Position numbers and translations under genes: made by a program. A stretch of DNA of 64,000 bases from Azolla caroliniana (lineage: Eukaryota; Polypodiophyta), in contig JBHGNT010000006.1 of assembly GCA_043228905.1 (NCBI GenBank), forward strand, positions 16,244,001 through 16,308,000. Reading direction: 5' to 3'. Below the pieces are notes generated by a model. It saw nothing but the letters and a program-made list of their open reading frames with translations, made no database searches and was not told the DNA's origin. Shown here one piece after another: positions 41,641-52,078 of the stretch. Position 1 is the first letter of the stretch. Each line of letters begins with the position of its first letter.

Positions 41641-42442
41641 TGTCGTGCCTCTCGGCGCTGGATCGTTACGTGAGTCGGGTGGGAACCGTTGGGGTTTTGG
41701 ACTAGGAGAAAGGAGATCGTGAGATAGAGATTAATTATGAGTAGATAGCAAAGAGAAAGATAAGAAACTTGTGAATCACACGAGTATACTATATTAATTG
41801 GTACTTAGGTTGTTAAGGAAGAAGTAGATGCATAAATCGTGAATCCCACGAATAATTTTTATATTGATCAATACTTAATCCAAAAAAAAAAAACCAACCC
41901 GTATACATCTTTCTCTCCTCCTTATATAAGGACGGAAGAGGCTAAGCATAGCTTCTTGCTTTTCTAAAGTGTTCATGCCCTCTAAATGTGCATGCTTGAC
42001 TTTTCCCACTACGATTTCCTAAATTTAGCATTCATGCCCGCTAGATGTGCATGCGTAATTTTTATTAGTGTACATATAAATAAAGTTTTCACGCATTCTA
42101 AAAAATGCATGACTTACCTTTTAATAAAGGTTTTATATGTATTAAATCTATATTTGAAACACTCAGAATAAGTTAATATAATGGTAAAGTTGGAGTTTGT
42201 CTACGTGGAGGTGCAAGGTTCGAATCTTGTCCTATGCATGTAACAGAAATTTTAATGTTTCTTTTATTTACAATTGTGTCTCTTCATCCCGTAAGAGACT
42301 CTCACCGGCCTTCTTCATCCGGCTCTTCCTTGCCGATTCCTCCTTGCCGGTTCCTCTTCGTCTGGTTCTCACCGGGTATTTCATTCTCTATCCGGATGAA
42401 CAAAATGCAATTTCCACGTAGTCTGTGAATTACACTACGACA
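41641..42442 (-). repeat. G1 5' LTR
   Basis: 802 bp partner of 11596-12411, with ends TGTCGT...ACGACA. It carries the same CCTTATATAAGG element near 41920 and the tRNA-like module at 42172-42240 (B box AGGTTCGAATCTTG). Confidence 0.93.
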
Positions 42443-42655
42443 ACGCAGAAGGAAGGGTAGCCGAAGAAGCGCCAACACCGCCACAACAATGGAGTTGAGA
42501 AGGGCCGCATGAGCACGCAAGCCGACCAGAAGGGTCGAGGCATGCAGATTCAAACAGGTCGAGGAGCGCGAGCAAGGCGTGAAGCCAGAAGGAACCGGAG
42601 CGTAGATCCAGAAGAGCGGATGGAACCTCAAGTTGAGCTTGAGGGGGAGTGTTGA
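42443..42655 (+). pseudogene. pol: Copia A pol tail, continued after G1
   Basis: The reading frame interrupted at 11595 resumes with QKEG, a TAG, then a basic segment (GRGARARREARRNRS) and ends VELEGEC. TGT and TGA of the last two codons are the first bases of the 3' LTR. Content matches the tail of Copia B, confirming that the insertion hit this tail. Confidence 0.83.
42635..42649 (+). other. Copia A polypurine tract
   Basis: GAGCTTGAGGGGGAG directly precedes the 3' LTR and is simultaneously the coding end of pol. Confidence 0.85.
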
Positions 42656-43110
42656 GATACAAGCTCAACATTGGCCGGATCGGCTCTACAAGCTGAGAAC
42701 CGGATTGGTTGGGACCGATCGACTAGGCCGAACCGGTGTGTAATCGGGTGCGTAAACTATTACGCAAACCAGTACGCAACGAGAAGTTGTAGCAGTGCGT
42801 AAACTGTGAGGCTGTTGGAAAGATATTCCGCGTAGGAATATATTTTGGGAGTTAGTGTAGAGCTCACTTATGAGCATTGAAGTGCGTGTTAATACTTCTG
42901 TCAGTCTGTATGGACTTGTATGAAAGTGCTCACTGAGCACATCCTATGTACAGACTGAGTATTATTTTTGAATTGAGTTTTGTGTGCATTCTCTCTCTCT
43001 CTCTCTCTCTGTGCCTGTCTCTCCAGCGTACTATGTTTATTCAAGCTCTCCATTAAACCTACATTTCTGTGTTTGGTTTTCTATTGCTTCCACTCGCTAT
43101 TCTTTTTACA
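42650..43110 (+). repeat. Copia A 3' LTR
   Basis: 461 bp partner of 6980-7453, from TGTTGAGATAC to TTTTTACA. The (CT)n tract is about half as long as in the 5' LTR. Substitutions are common, especially transitions. Confidence 0.93.
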
Positions 43111-43741
43111 ATCCTCAGGTACCACCGAGATTTGGTTGTACCCCGACAACCCGTCTATGAACCTATAAGCTTCAGCTCCCGCGATTCTTTCGAGTAGATG
43201 GTCGATGTAGGGTACCGGGTAGTTGTCCTTGATGGTGGGTTCATTGACTTGGCAGTAGTCGACACATATGCGGATTTGGCCATTTTTCTTCGGGACAACT
43301 ACAATCGGAGAGACCCAAGTGGTTCGCTCGATCGAGTAGATGATGCTTGCAGCTAACATTTTGTTGATTTCGGCTTTCACTTGTTGGGCGTAGTTAGGGT
43401 TCATTGGGACGCGGCCTTTGTCGGATTGGGCGGGCGTCGGATCGCATGGGGATACTATGGGTGACGACCTCAGCCGGGACCCCTTTCATGTCTACGTACG
43501 ACCATGCGAACACGTCGCTAAATTTTGTGAGGAGGGTGATCAAGGACGTCTCCTCATCCGACTGGAGATCTGTGGCTATGAACACTGGTTTGGAGTCCAT
43601 CCCCTTCCAGAGGTTGATTTCTTTCACCCTCGCCAGTCCATCGCATACCTCACCTAGGCTTTGAGGCATGAGTTGTGATCTCTTACAAGCCACTGCCCGA
43701 TTCTCTTGTTCATAAAGTTGTAATTGCTCTGGGACGTCCAC
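43111..43741 (-). pseudogene. pol: G0 reverse transcriptase, first half
   Basis: Two overlapping frames (43741-43394 and 43404-43081) give LTKFSDVFAWSYVDMKGVP, then MNPNYAQQVKAEINKML, SPIVVVPKKNGQIRICVDY and YRFIDGLSGYNQISVVPED, breaking off where Copia A begins. A frameshift lies near 43400. The continuation is QHKTAFATEF at 6970 downward. Confidence 0.87.
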
Positions 43742-44773
43742 TTCTGTCGAGGTCTTCTGAGTGGTCGCAACTTCATCTTAACATGCGACTCGTTGTGCTA
43801 GGTCTTCGTCTTTTACGTCTACTTGTTTTCGATGGGGTACAAGGGTGGTGACGTTAAAGCAAGAGATCGTGTCTCCATCCTCATGGCAACACTTTGTACC
43901 AATAGGGTACATTACGTCGGTCGTGGCGAGAGCGTGTACCCAATTCATCTATGACGTCTCGGAAGCTATGGATTGGTCTTCTCTCTCTTGCATTCTCCAC
44001 TTTGGAATTGGCGAAATTTTGAAGGAACGGTTGGCCTCTGGCCAAGATCTGAACTGTTTTTGTGGAGTTGCACGCTAGAAGGTTGGTCTCAAACTCGGTG
44101 GTTTCTGACCAATCGTCCACGAGAGGGTTGCCTTCTTGTTCATGCACTTTTTGTGTGTATGCTTTGATGCAGAAGGTTTTGTTGTTTTTACCCATATAGA
44201 TTGTATCATTCCCAAAATCCATTACCAGGCGGCTTATACGTAGGAATGGTCTTCCTAGTAAGCACTCGTAGGCAACATGGTTTGATGATATTGTGACGAT
44301 GAAGGTGAGATTGAACTCGACTCCGTGGATAGTGAAGTGATATACGGGGATCATGCCTTCCGACCTTTGGATGGACCCATCTGCCATTCATGCATTTTTG
44401 GGCTCCCCCACTTACACCAACATTCATAGCTGACGAGACTTACCCTTGCTTCGGTGTCAATGATTGCATCACACGTTGTACCATTGACGTAGACCGGTAG
44501 AGCGAAACGAGTATCGTCGCTCTCGAAGTGATCTTCGAGTATATCGATTGGTGGTCCTTCGGTTTGCTTGAGGACTGTGGACGTATGAGGAATGTGGGTG
44601 TGTATCTTTTCTCCATAACCTACTGATAGGCTACCATTGAGGCGGCGGAGGACGTCGTGCCATGGTTGGATGTCGAGCTTGAGTAGTTCTTGAAGCGAGA
44701 ACTCTATTTCCTTGGCAAGTAGACATCGTAGTAGGGGGTTGTTGGCTACGAAGGTGCCAGTGTAGCTCTGCAC
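43742..44773 (-). pseudogene. pro: G0 aspartic protease in the canonical position
   Basis: Retropepsin fragments in two frames: CDAIIDTEARVSLVS (usual D-T-G-A with Glu for Gly) and, after a frameshift near 44380, HGVEFNLTFIVTIS and YECLLGRPFLRISRL, the second-half motif. Upstream of it a helical stretch (LLAKEIEFSLQELLKLD) connects to gag. The protease is broken. Confidence 0.78.
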
Positions 44774-45336
44774 TTCGCGTAATGTGAGTCATAATCTTAA
44801 ATTTAAGATTTGCTGGAGCAGGGCTGTGTTGACCTCTTTGGTCGGGGTAGGATGGCAGGTGGGGGTGTCGATTGATGTGACAATGAGGGGAGGTGTATCC
44901 ATGTGTTGGGGTGGGGGGTTTACCCATTCTTCGAGTTCGTCAAAGTTTAAGCTTGGGAGACTAAGCTATTTTTCAAACTGTTTGTGGTGTATGAGTTTAA
45001 TGTATTCTTCGACCTTTTGTTTCTCAGCTACTGGGTTTGGGTATGCCGCTAGGTGTGCCAGTAGCTCTTGGTTAGGGTTGACGGGTATTGTTTCTATGTC
45101 TCCCTCCGGTTCTTGATCTTGTTTTGAGGCCTGCGTGGATGTATTTTTTCTGGATTTTCGTTTCTTACGCGTAGCCACGGGGAGACTTTGAACTTGGTAT
45201 TTTAAATTGTGAGCTATGCGATGGGCTCGTGTGATGACGTTGGCGCCAATCGTGGATGGTACGATGGACAACAGATTTGCATTGATCCTACAGGTACTAA
45301 GTGCTCTTTACCACACCCTAGGCATGATGCTTCTCT
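44774..45336 (-). pseudogene. G0 gag-protease linker
   Basis: A basic segment (VATRKKRKSRKNTSTQ) and a helical segment (AAYPNPVAEKQKVEEYIK) are followed after TAG-type stops by SLPSLNFDELEEWVNPP. No known domain is recognised. It is in frame with the first half of the protease. Confidence 0.55.
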
Positions 45337-47243
45337 TTAGAACCATTCGATAAGGTCCTGCGACTGTTGAGTGAGACTTTGTGCCGGTGGTTGTGGGTGG
45401 CGTGGTCGTTGTGCCATCCGGTTGTAGTATTCGTATTTGGTTGGGCACTCGCTAGCCATATGTGGGCCTTGGTAGTTGAAACATTTCAATTCTGACCTCC
45501 TTAGACCATTATTATTGTGATATCCCATTGAGGGCTCCCGTTGTTCCCCTCTCACGACGTACACTGGTATTTGGTCACCTTCGAAGTCCACGAAGTGGGA
45601 CAACACCTCTTCTTCAACACCATACTCTTGGTACGAGTCTTCGTATTCGGGAGTGCTCATCCTGACCTGGGTTTGGCTATCAGTGGTATATTCTAGTTCG
45701 GTGAGGCGAGCGCCGATGCGTGGTAGTGGAGGTTGTTGGGGGAGTATCGCTAGTAGTTGTGGGTGGCTACGTGGTGGAGGTGAGCGTGGGTGCTCCACCA
45801 TTGGTGTTTGGTTGTACCTTCCGGTGGGCGCTTGCCAGCAGTTCTCTTGAGGATGCATCACGAAAGCTTTGCACCACTTACAATATTGCGGTCATCATTG
45901 GTGGAGGGGACACTCATGCCTTGTGTGGTGGGCATGGCATACCGTGCACCTTACATTTTCTCTTTGGGCGTATGCATGGGGTCTTTCTATACGGGGTGGT
46001 CTCAGTGGTGTGGGTGGAGTGGGGGTGAGGTCCGAGGGTTTCTCGCGGTTGTTCGTGGGCGCTTGAGTGGGTATCCGTAACCTGCTCATTGAATCTTCAA
46101 AGGTCATCACTACTGTGCAGGCTTCAGCGAACGACCGACACATCCTGGAAATTAGGAAATTTTGGAGTGTCAGATCGAACAACCCATTGATGAAATGGCT
46201 CATCAATTTTTCATCCGACATCTTGTCGCTCGGGCTACAATGATGGTGCAAGATTTTCGTGCGACGTATGTAATCCCTGACCATTTTGTTTGCTTCTTCC
46301 TTGAGGGTGAAAAGTTGGTCAATCGGGTTCCATTTATTCCCTCGACGAGCGAAGTTTATCAAGAAATCTTCGATGACATACTCGAAATCCACGACGATGT
46401 ATTCATTCAAGGTTCGAAACCAAATTCTGGCTTGGTCATCAAGTGTAAGCCCAAATGTAGCTACCTTGGTGATCTTTGTGAGGGTTTCATAAGCGCAACA
46501 AATCTGTTTGACCCTCTCGACATGATCATAGGCATCACCGAAATTGAGAAAACGGGGTACTAGTTTAGAAATGGAAGCACTCTTCCCACTGTCATTTGTG
46601 AGGTTTCGCGGATGGTCTATGGGTGTTCGCTCTTTTTCCATCAATGCTACGAGAGTTTGGATGGATTGTAGCGCTAGTGCAAGTTTGGTGTTTGGGGGTG
46701 TAGGGGTCGTACCCATGCGTGGTGATGTCGGGTGTCATTGTGTGTGGGCTTCTTTTGGACTATCGTCCGTTGTGCTCGAATGTGGTACGGGGCTGTGCTC
46801 ATGGCCTCGACGGTGCATGTGTGACGATGTTTCTAGGAGGTGAACTGTTTGTTGCACTCGTGCAAATCTATCTTTCCTTTCCGCCAAAGCGGCTTCGATA
46901 TCTCGAGTGATGCTTTCCGGTTGTCCTCCTTTCGCGAGTTGTACCTCCATATATTGATTTCATGTTCTATCACCTGTAACTCCTGCGCGGCGTCTCGTAT
47001 GTGTCGCTCGACGCTGAGTGGGTCTACCATTGGGCTCTCCTGTAGTAGGGGCGTGTTGAGAGGTACTTTAGTTCCTGGGCTATATGGGAGACTCATGTTT
47101 GGTAGCGTCCCCAGAGTTAGCCACCCTCCGTGGTACCTACTCGGGTTAGGTGGGTCAGCATCGTGTATTTGGTTGGTTTGGGTGGACTCCTCCTAGCATG
47201 TGGGTCGGGTTTTGAACATCTCTGTCCATGAGGATCCGGCCAT
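45337..47243 (-). pseudogene. gag: G0 Gag with Cys/His knuckle remnants
   Basis: I place the start at ATG 47243-47241 (MAGSSWTEMF), followed by TAG at a likely Gln and SRYHGGWLTLGTLPNMSLPY. A frameshift near 46935 leads to a coiled stretch (RDIEAALAERKDRFARVQQ). The gag core has FLNFGDAYDHVERVKQ, ARIWFRTLNEYIVVDFEYV and DLTLQNFLISRMCRSFAEA. Cys/His motifs are CTVCHAHHTRHEC and CFNYQGPHMASEC (the second has Tyr for Cys and lacks a Gly). Stops and shifts make it non-functional. Confidence 0.78.
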
Positions 47244-47274
47244 GTTTTCTGGTCAAGCTTTTGCTGGTTCGTCG

Positions 47275-47610
47275 AACCTTGATCTTCGTCGCGGGACGTG
47301 GGTTCTTCGAACTTTGATCTTTCGTCGAAGGATGTGGGTTCGTCGAACTTTGATCTTTCGTCAAAGCATGTGGGTTCGTCGAACTTTGATCTTTCGTCGA
47401 AGCATGTGGGTTTGTCGAACTTTGATCTTGCATCGAAGGATATGGGTTCGTCGAACTTTGATCTTTTGTCAAAGGATATAGGTTCGTCGAAGGATGTGGG
47501 TTCGTCGAACTTTGACCTTTCGTCGAAGGATGTGGGTTCATCGAACCTTGATCTTTCGTCGAAGGATGCTTCCCTATCGAACTCTGATCTTTCGACGAAC
47601 TTTGCATGGG
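47275..47610. repeat. 36-bp minisatellite in the G0 leader
   Basis: About nine diverged units of 36 bp built on GAAGGATGTGGGTTCGTC followed by GAACTTTGATCTTTCGTC. The unit is two related 18-mers with the shared core TTCGTCGAA. Because 36 is a multiple of three, several frames stay open on both strands (for example repeats of SKFDEPTSFDER), but the gag start and frame (47243) exclude it from Gag. Confidence 0.85.
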
Positions 47611-47980
47611 AAATTTGAATTTTTTGGCGCCAACGGTCGTTTCGTGTCCTGTAGGATGATGGTAATCTGTGAGAATCGCGGTGGTTATGTTTGCCCTGCA
47701 ACGGCTAAATCTCAACAATGCTTAGCATTAACTGAACGAATAGCTTGTTAATGTCCGGGCGATTAAGGAAGGGTAATTTAAAACTTTTTTTAAAAGCAGA
47801 AAATTAACTTAGTGAAAATGTGAAATAGTTAGTATTTTAAAAATAGAAAATTAACTTAATTAAACTATGAAATAGTGAGAGAAAAACAGAAAATAGTGGT
47901 TCCCTTTCGATTTCTTCCTTCGTTAAGTGGGTTGCCTACGAGTTTTTGGCTACTCAAAATAGGCTTCAAGCGTCGATCGT
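47611..47980. other. G0 5' leader, AT-rich, no gene seen
   Basis: Between the minisatellite and the PBS is AT-rich sequence with a repeated AGAAAATTAACTTA-type motif (near 47802 and 47847). No ORF of interest. Confidence 0.5.
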
Positions 47981-48000
47981 ATCCCCGGTAGTGGTGCCAA
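47981..48000 (-). other. G0 primer-binding site
   Basis: The minus strand reads TTGGCACCACTACCGGGGAT, five bases from the LTR end. It resembles the TGGCGCCGTTGCCGGGGA site known from Athila-type elements (Asp tRNA), differing by transitions. Confidence 0.65.
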
Positions 48001-48005
48001 ATAGA

Positions 48006-48523
48006 TGTGTAGGATCTATGTATCGATGGAGCTAACTCCTTAATGTCGTTTACGGAGTTCGGACCAACATATACCCTTTTGATGGCGAATCGGGCGGAGA
48101 TGGTTGTCAGACACCTCCGAGCCTCACACTCACTTAACGATTAGTAGATGATTAAGCACGATATCTCTCTCACTCTCTCAAGCTCGCTCTCATAGACAAT
48201 AGGGTAATGAATATAGACAACAAGAGTAATGAGTATGTTTATTAACCCTCTTTGCTAAGAGGTCTAGCACCAACAAGGAAGAGAGATTGGTGTTCTCTAA
48301 CTAAACACTTCACTAATCTCCCTTAAGCTTAACGGTTACAAGAAGGAGGAGAGGAAGCTCTAGCTCTTAATAAACAAGGAGATCTTTACAAATGGGAGAA
48401 CCATTACAAAGCCACTACTATGTGGTTTATATAGCATTCACGTTTAGGGTATGGGCCTTTCACACTTGGACGTCTCTTTGCTTCTTCGCCTCTTGTTGTT
48501 TCCTCTTCGTAGGTCCTTCAACA
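48006..48523 (-). repeat. G0 5' LTR (probable)
   Basis: The minus strand runs from TGTTGAAGGACC to ATCCTACACA, with a TATA box CTATATAAAC at 48425-48434 and a CT/GA-rich leader near 48160-48180. No second copy lies in the window, so the outer end (48523) is set by the TG start and the change to Copia C sequence. Confidence 0.6.
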
Positions 48524-48559
48524 CCTACTACATCCTTGTTGATGCGCTCTTATTCATGA

Positions 48560-49470
48560 CTGGTTGTGTTGCAATCGAAGCGCTTAACACTCTTCACCTT
48601 CAGGAACCACGTGAAGACTTCGCTCTTTTTCATGATCAAGCACGCCTAGGTGTGCCAAGTGAAGTCATTGATGAAGGTTACGAAGTAACGACATCCACCG
48701 AGACTCACGTTTTGTGCCGGTCCCCACATATCTGAATGGATTAAGTCGGTTTCGACTCCGATTACGCTCGCTTGGAAATGGAAGTCGGTGTTGCTTCCCT
48801 AGTTGGTAGGTTTCCTAGACTTGACCATCCCGGCCACAAAATTTCGGCAGACCGAAAACAATGCTCTTCGCCTGCATTTCACGAAGCCGTAGGAAGTTAA
48901 CGTGGCCAAACCGCTTGTGCCATAGGTCGATATCCGATTCGACGTCCTGTCCTATCGTGAACAATGCGGTTCCGGCTTGGTTGGTGTTGAGGATGAACAT
49001 CCTCCCTTCACGGCGCCCTTGCGCTATGACTTGGCCTTCCTCTTCGATGTAGCAGTCGAGGTGCGTGAATCAATCTTGCATCCTTTGGTCGACGATCTGT
49101 CTGACCGACACCAGGCTCTTGGTTATTGTCGGGACATGCAACACGTTCATGAGTTTCCCTTTTTGCCCAACATGGTTGAGGGGAACTTCGCCAACATGTT
49201 CGATGGTATGCAGAGTGTTGTCTCCCGCTTTGACCACTCCTTGTTTTTCCGGTTTCTCTAAGTACGAGAACCATTCCTCATGAATCATCATATGATTTGA
49301 CGCTTCAGAATCAACATACCACACCTTGGTCGATTTCGAGGTGTTCATGGCCATCGAATTGGCCTTGCGCTTCATTACGAAGGTTGGGCCCGATCCACTT
49401 CCGGCTCGTTCGGAGCCCTCGGCGTAGTGCGATTTTAGACTCCTTCCTGTGTCTCTTCCACTCAATCCGG
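48560..49470 (-). pseudogene. pol: Copia C protease and integrase N-terminus, degraded
   Basis: Protease WYVDSEASNHMMIHEEW (Glu for Gly in D-S-G-A), then IEHVGEVPLNHVGQKGKLMN and DLWHKRFGHVNFLR with FVTFINDFTWHT of the integrase core. TGA, TAG and frameshifts are frequent. The sequence stops resembling integrase near 48.6 kb. Confidence 0.78.
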
Positions 49471-50302
49471 CTTTGTCTGAATCGGCTCTCTTCTTCTAGC
49501 ACACGCTCTGCCTGTGGCCTTTCTTGCCACAATATCAGCATTCCGTTGCGGCCTTCTCTTGTTGGCTTCCGGCGTCGCTATGACTCCCCTTGCTTCCGGA
49601 GGGTTTGGAATTGCTTCCGGCATTTTGATTATGTCACACGTTCTGCTCTTTTCGGCCACCTCCATTGCGCTCCGATCCGCCTCATCCATCATGACCACGG
49701 GGCCTATCTTCCTCCGTGTACAACATCCTGTCGTCAACGCACCCGCATGATTTTCCTCCATGAGCAACATCGACTGAAGCTCGAAGAACGAAGGTGTATT
49801 TCTCCCTTGTCTAGACTACTGTTCAGAATGCTCTAAACTTTGACGCTAACCCTCCAAGACAAACCTACACCATTTCGTTCACGTTGACGGAGGCGAGAGA
49901 GTCGCAGATCTCCTTGATTCGGGCCGTGTAATCGGCCATAGACAGATCTTTCTATCGGACATTGTTGAGCTCCTACCTGAGCTGCAGCTTCCTAGCCGTT
50001 GTGCTAGCGGCGAAAATCCCCTTGAGATTTGCCCACACGTCCTTTGGCATCTTAGCATCCCGAATGTAGCTCAAGAGCTAGTTGCTCACACAGGACGCAA
50101 CGCAGTAAAGAACTCTACTTGCGGCTTGTTCCCAAGCCGAAACATCTCTATGTGTCGATTCGGGTGTTGTGTCATCAGCTCCTTCGACATAACTCCAGTA
50201 ACCATGACCAAGCAGGTACTGGTGCATCTTGTATGACCAAGATGCATAGTTGCTCTTGTCGAGCTTCTTAGTCGGTAGCGAGCTTCCCATTCCTCTGTCC
50301 AT
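49471..50302 (-). pseudogene. gag: Copia C gag
   Basis: Starts MDRGMGSSLPTKKLDKSNY at 50302. It carries at least five TAG codons at positions where sister copies have Gln (for example in RQEL and VQVCLGG), and TAG 49496-49498 where they have Trp in CWKKRAD. Zinc knuckle CWYCGKKGHRQSVC is present. Confidence 0.82.
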
Positions 50303-50392
50303 ATTGTTGTCTTATCCTTTCCGAAAACAATAACTTAACTCTGTCTTTATCGCAAGCTTTTCTATCGGCTGTAGAGGAATCTCAACCCTCGC

Positions 50393-50404
50393 GCTCTGAT
50401 ACCA
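50393..50404 (-). other. Copia C primer-binding site
   Basis: Reverse complement TGGTATCAGAGC, abutting the LTR. Confidence 0.9.
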
Positions 50405-50799
50405 TGTAAAAGAATACGTGTGCGGAAGCGTATGCGTAAGACACAGAGTACACAGTTCGGAAGTATGACAGTTCGGTAAAACACAGAAATCACAGAGAAG
50501 GAGAGGGAGAGACAGAACAAAACTATATTCAAAAATAAATCTTTGTATATTCTCTATACGTACTTCGTGCTCAACGAGCACCTCTTATACAAGCGCTGAC
50601 AATTGGGCTGACACAAGTACTGACAGTACTTGACCACTCATAAATCTCCCAAAATTATTCCTTATGAGGAATAACATTCTAACGGCCTCTCGGTTTACGC
50701 ACCGCTATGGCCATGTTGTGCATATGGTTTTACACACCCAGTCTACGCACTGGGTTACGCACTGGGTTACGCACCCAATGGTGAGCTTGTATCTCAACA
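50405..50799 (-). repeat. Copia C 5' LTR
   Basis: 395 bp, minus strand TGTTGAGATACAAGC ... TTTTACA. It is the same LTR family as Copia A. Confidence 0.87.
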
Positions 50800-50917
50800 C
50801 TTTCTCTCAACCACACCGTTTTGTTCCAGTGTGTATCGGCAGCTGAATTATCTCCAAATTCCGTTCTAATCTAGATAACAGTTGAATTGGTTGGAAAAGT
50901 ATTCTTTTCCGCCAAAA

Positions 50918-51983
50918 ATGAGAACCACTCTTCGTAGCTCGTCATGTGGTTTGACGCTCCGGAATCAACATACCATACTTCCTCCGATCCGGAAGTGGTC
51001 TTCTTCATCGAGTTTGCCTTATGCTTCATCACGAAGATTGGCCCTTTTCCAGTCTTCCCGGTACCAGATCCTTCTACGTAGTGCAAGCTTTGCCGGTTCC
51101 CTTGTCTGGCCTTGCCGGATCCGGATTTATCCAAATCAGCACGCTTCTTCCAACACTCGCTTTGTGTGTGGCCTTTCTTGCCACAGTACCCACATTCCAT
51201 GTTGGTTTTCGACTGTTGGTTTCCGGATCTGACATGACTCCCCCTGCTTGTGGAGGGTCAGAAACTGTTGTCGGCCCTATCTCTATGCCTTCGGTTCTGC
51301 TCTTGCCGGCCGCCTCCACTGTGTGCCAACCCACCTCGTCTTCCACGACCACGAGGCTGATCCGCCTCCATGTACAACATCTAGCTATCCGATTGAGTGG
51401 TCCTCAACCCACTCGCGTGGTGTTCTTCGACCATCAACATGGATTGTAAGTCGAAGTAGTACGGTGGCTTCTCCCGGGTGCAAATTGTCGTTCGGATTGG
51501 CCCGTACCGTTGTCCTAGAACACCAAGATAGATCTGGATCATCTCGTCTTCTTCCACCGTTACATTGATGGATCTGAGTGCATCGCAGATCTCCTTGATC
51601 TTGATGGTGTAGTCCGTAACCGACATATCTCTCTATCAGATGTTGTTCAGCTCTTGTCGGAGCTGCAACTTACGGGTTGTGGTACTTGTGGCAAAAATCT
51701 TCCATAGGTTTTCCCAGGCCTCCTTTGGCGTTTTTACATCCTTGATGTAGCCGAGCATCTGATCGTGCACACCGAACGCGAGGCAGTACAATACTCAGCT
51801 CGCTCGTTGCTCCCATGCCGGGAAGTCTTTGTGTGTTGGCTACGGTGCTACCTAGTTAGTTCCTTCCACATAGGTGCAATTTTCATGCCCCATCAGGTAC
51901 TGGTGCATCTTATATGACCAGGATGCATAGTTGCTCCGGTCGAACTTTTCTGTGGGATGTGAACTTGCCATACCTCTGTCCAT
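50918..51983 (-). pseudogene. gag: Copia C2 gag and protease start
   Basis: Starts MDRGMASSHPTEKFDRSNY. The core has KTPKEAWENLWKIFATS and DMSVTDYTIKIKEICDAL. Zinc knuckle CGYCGKKGHTQSEC and protease WYVDSGASNHMTSYEEW follow. Several TGA (Arg) and TAG (Gln) codons break it, for example the adjacent TGA-TAG pair near 51635. Confidence 0.83.
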
Positions 51984-52066
51984 CTTTGGTTCTCTTCTAT
52001 TCTTCACTAGGTGTTAGGATTTGTCTTCGGAAGTGTCTGTCGGCTGCAGAGGTTCTCAACCCTCGC

Positions 52067-52078
52067 GCTCTGATACCA
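52067..52078 (-). other. Copia C2 primer-binding site
   Basis: Reverse complement TGGTATCAGAGC next to the LTR. Confidence 0.9.

Larger units (their letters stand above)
11596..42442 (-). mobile_element. G1: Ty3/gypsy element, inserted in Copia A and split by G2 and Copia B
   Basis: LTRs at 11596-12411 and 41641-42442 share the ends TGTCGT...ACGACA. ACGC flanks both ends (11592-11595 and 42443-42446), a 4-bp duplication, although 5 bp is more usual. The minus-strand order is gag N-terminus (41336-41640), Copia B insert, gag middle (35030-35362), G2 insert, gag C-terminus and protease (16001-17450), RT-RNase H (13695-15920), integrase (12420-13694). It disrupts the C-terminal tail of Copia A. 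Confidence 0.95.
6980..43110 (+). mobile_element. Copia A: Ty1/copia element on the plus strand, interrupted by G1
   Basis: It has a 5' LTR at 6980-7453, a PBS at 7454-7465, degraded gag-pol at 7466-11595 and 42443-42655, a PPT at 42635-42649 and a 3' LTR at 42650-43110. The 5-bp target duplication ATCCT flanks it at 6975-6979 and 43111-43115. It is inserted in the RT of G0. The domain order protease-INT-RT-RNase H shows copia. The two LTRs differ visibly (roughly 7-8 percent by eye), more than those of the elements nested inside it. Confidence 0.95.
4033..48523 (-). mobile_element. G0: outer Ty3/gypsy element, Athila/Tat-like, interrupted by Copia A
   Basis: On the minus strand a 5' LTR (48006-48523), a PBS (47981-48000), leader, gag, protease and the first half of RT run down to 43111. 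The second half of RT, RNase H, integrase and an extra retropepsin run from 6979 to 4033. The two halves join cleanly once Copia A (6980-43110) and one copy of its ATCCT duplication are removed. The PBS TGGCACCACTACCGGGGA matches, from memory of the family, the Athila-type TGGCGCC...CCGGGGA site apart from transitions. The left limit is uncertain: no 3' LTR is visible and the ORF3-like frame at 1-1872 may still belong to it. Confidence 0.8.
48524..50799 (-). mobile_element. Copia C: 3'-truncated Ty1/copia remnant
   Basis: A 5' LTR (50405-50799), PBS (50393-50404), gag, protease and the beginning of integrase run on the minus strand and fade out near 48.6 kb, where the G0 LTR begins. The missing integrase-RT half may lie left of the window if G0 inserted here. 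The 5' LTR end abuts an integrase codon of C2 (QNGVVERK), so C appears inserted in C2. Confidence 0.8.

Noticed and set aside
47117-47718. A repeat protein made of SKFDEPTSFDER-type units on either strand
   Set aside because: The 36-bp unit leaves several frames open by arithmetic. The gag start at 47243 and its frame place the array in the untranslated leader.
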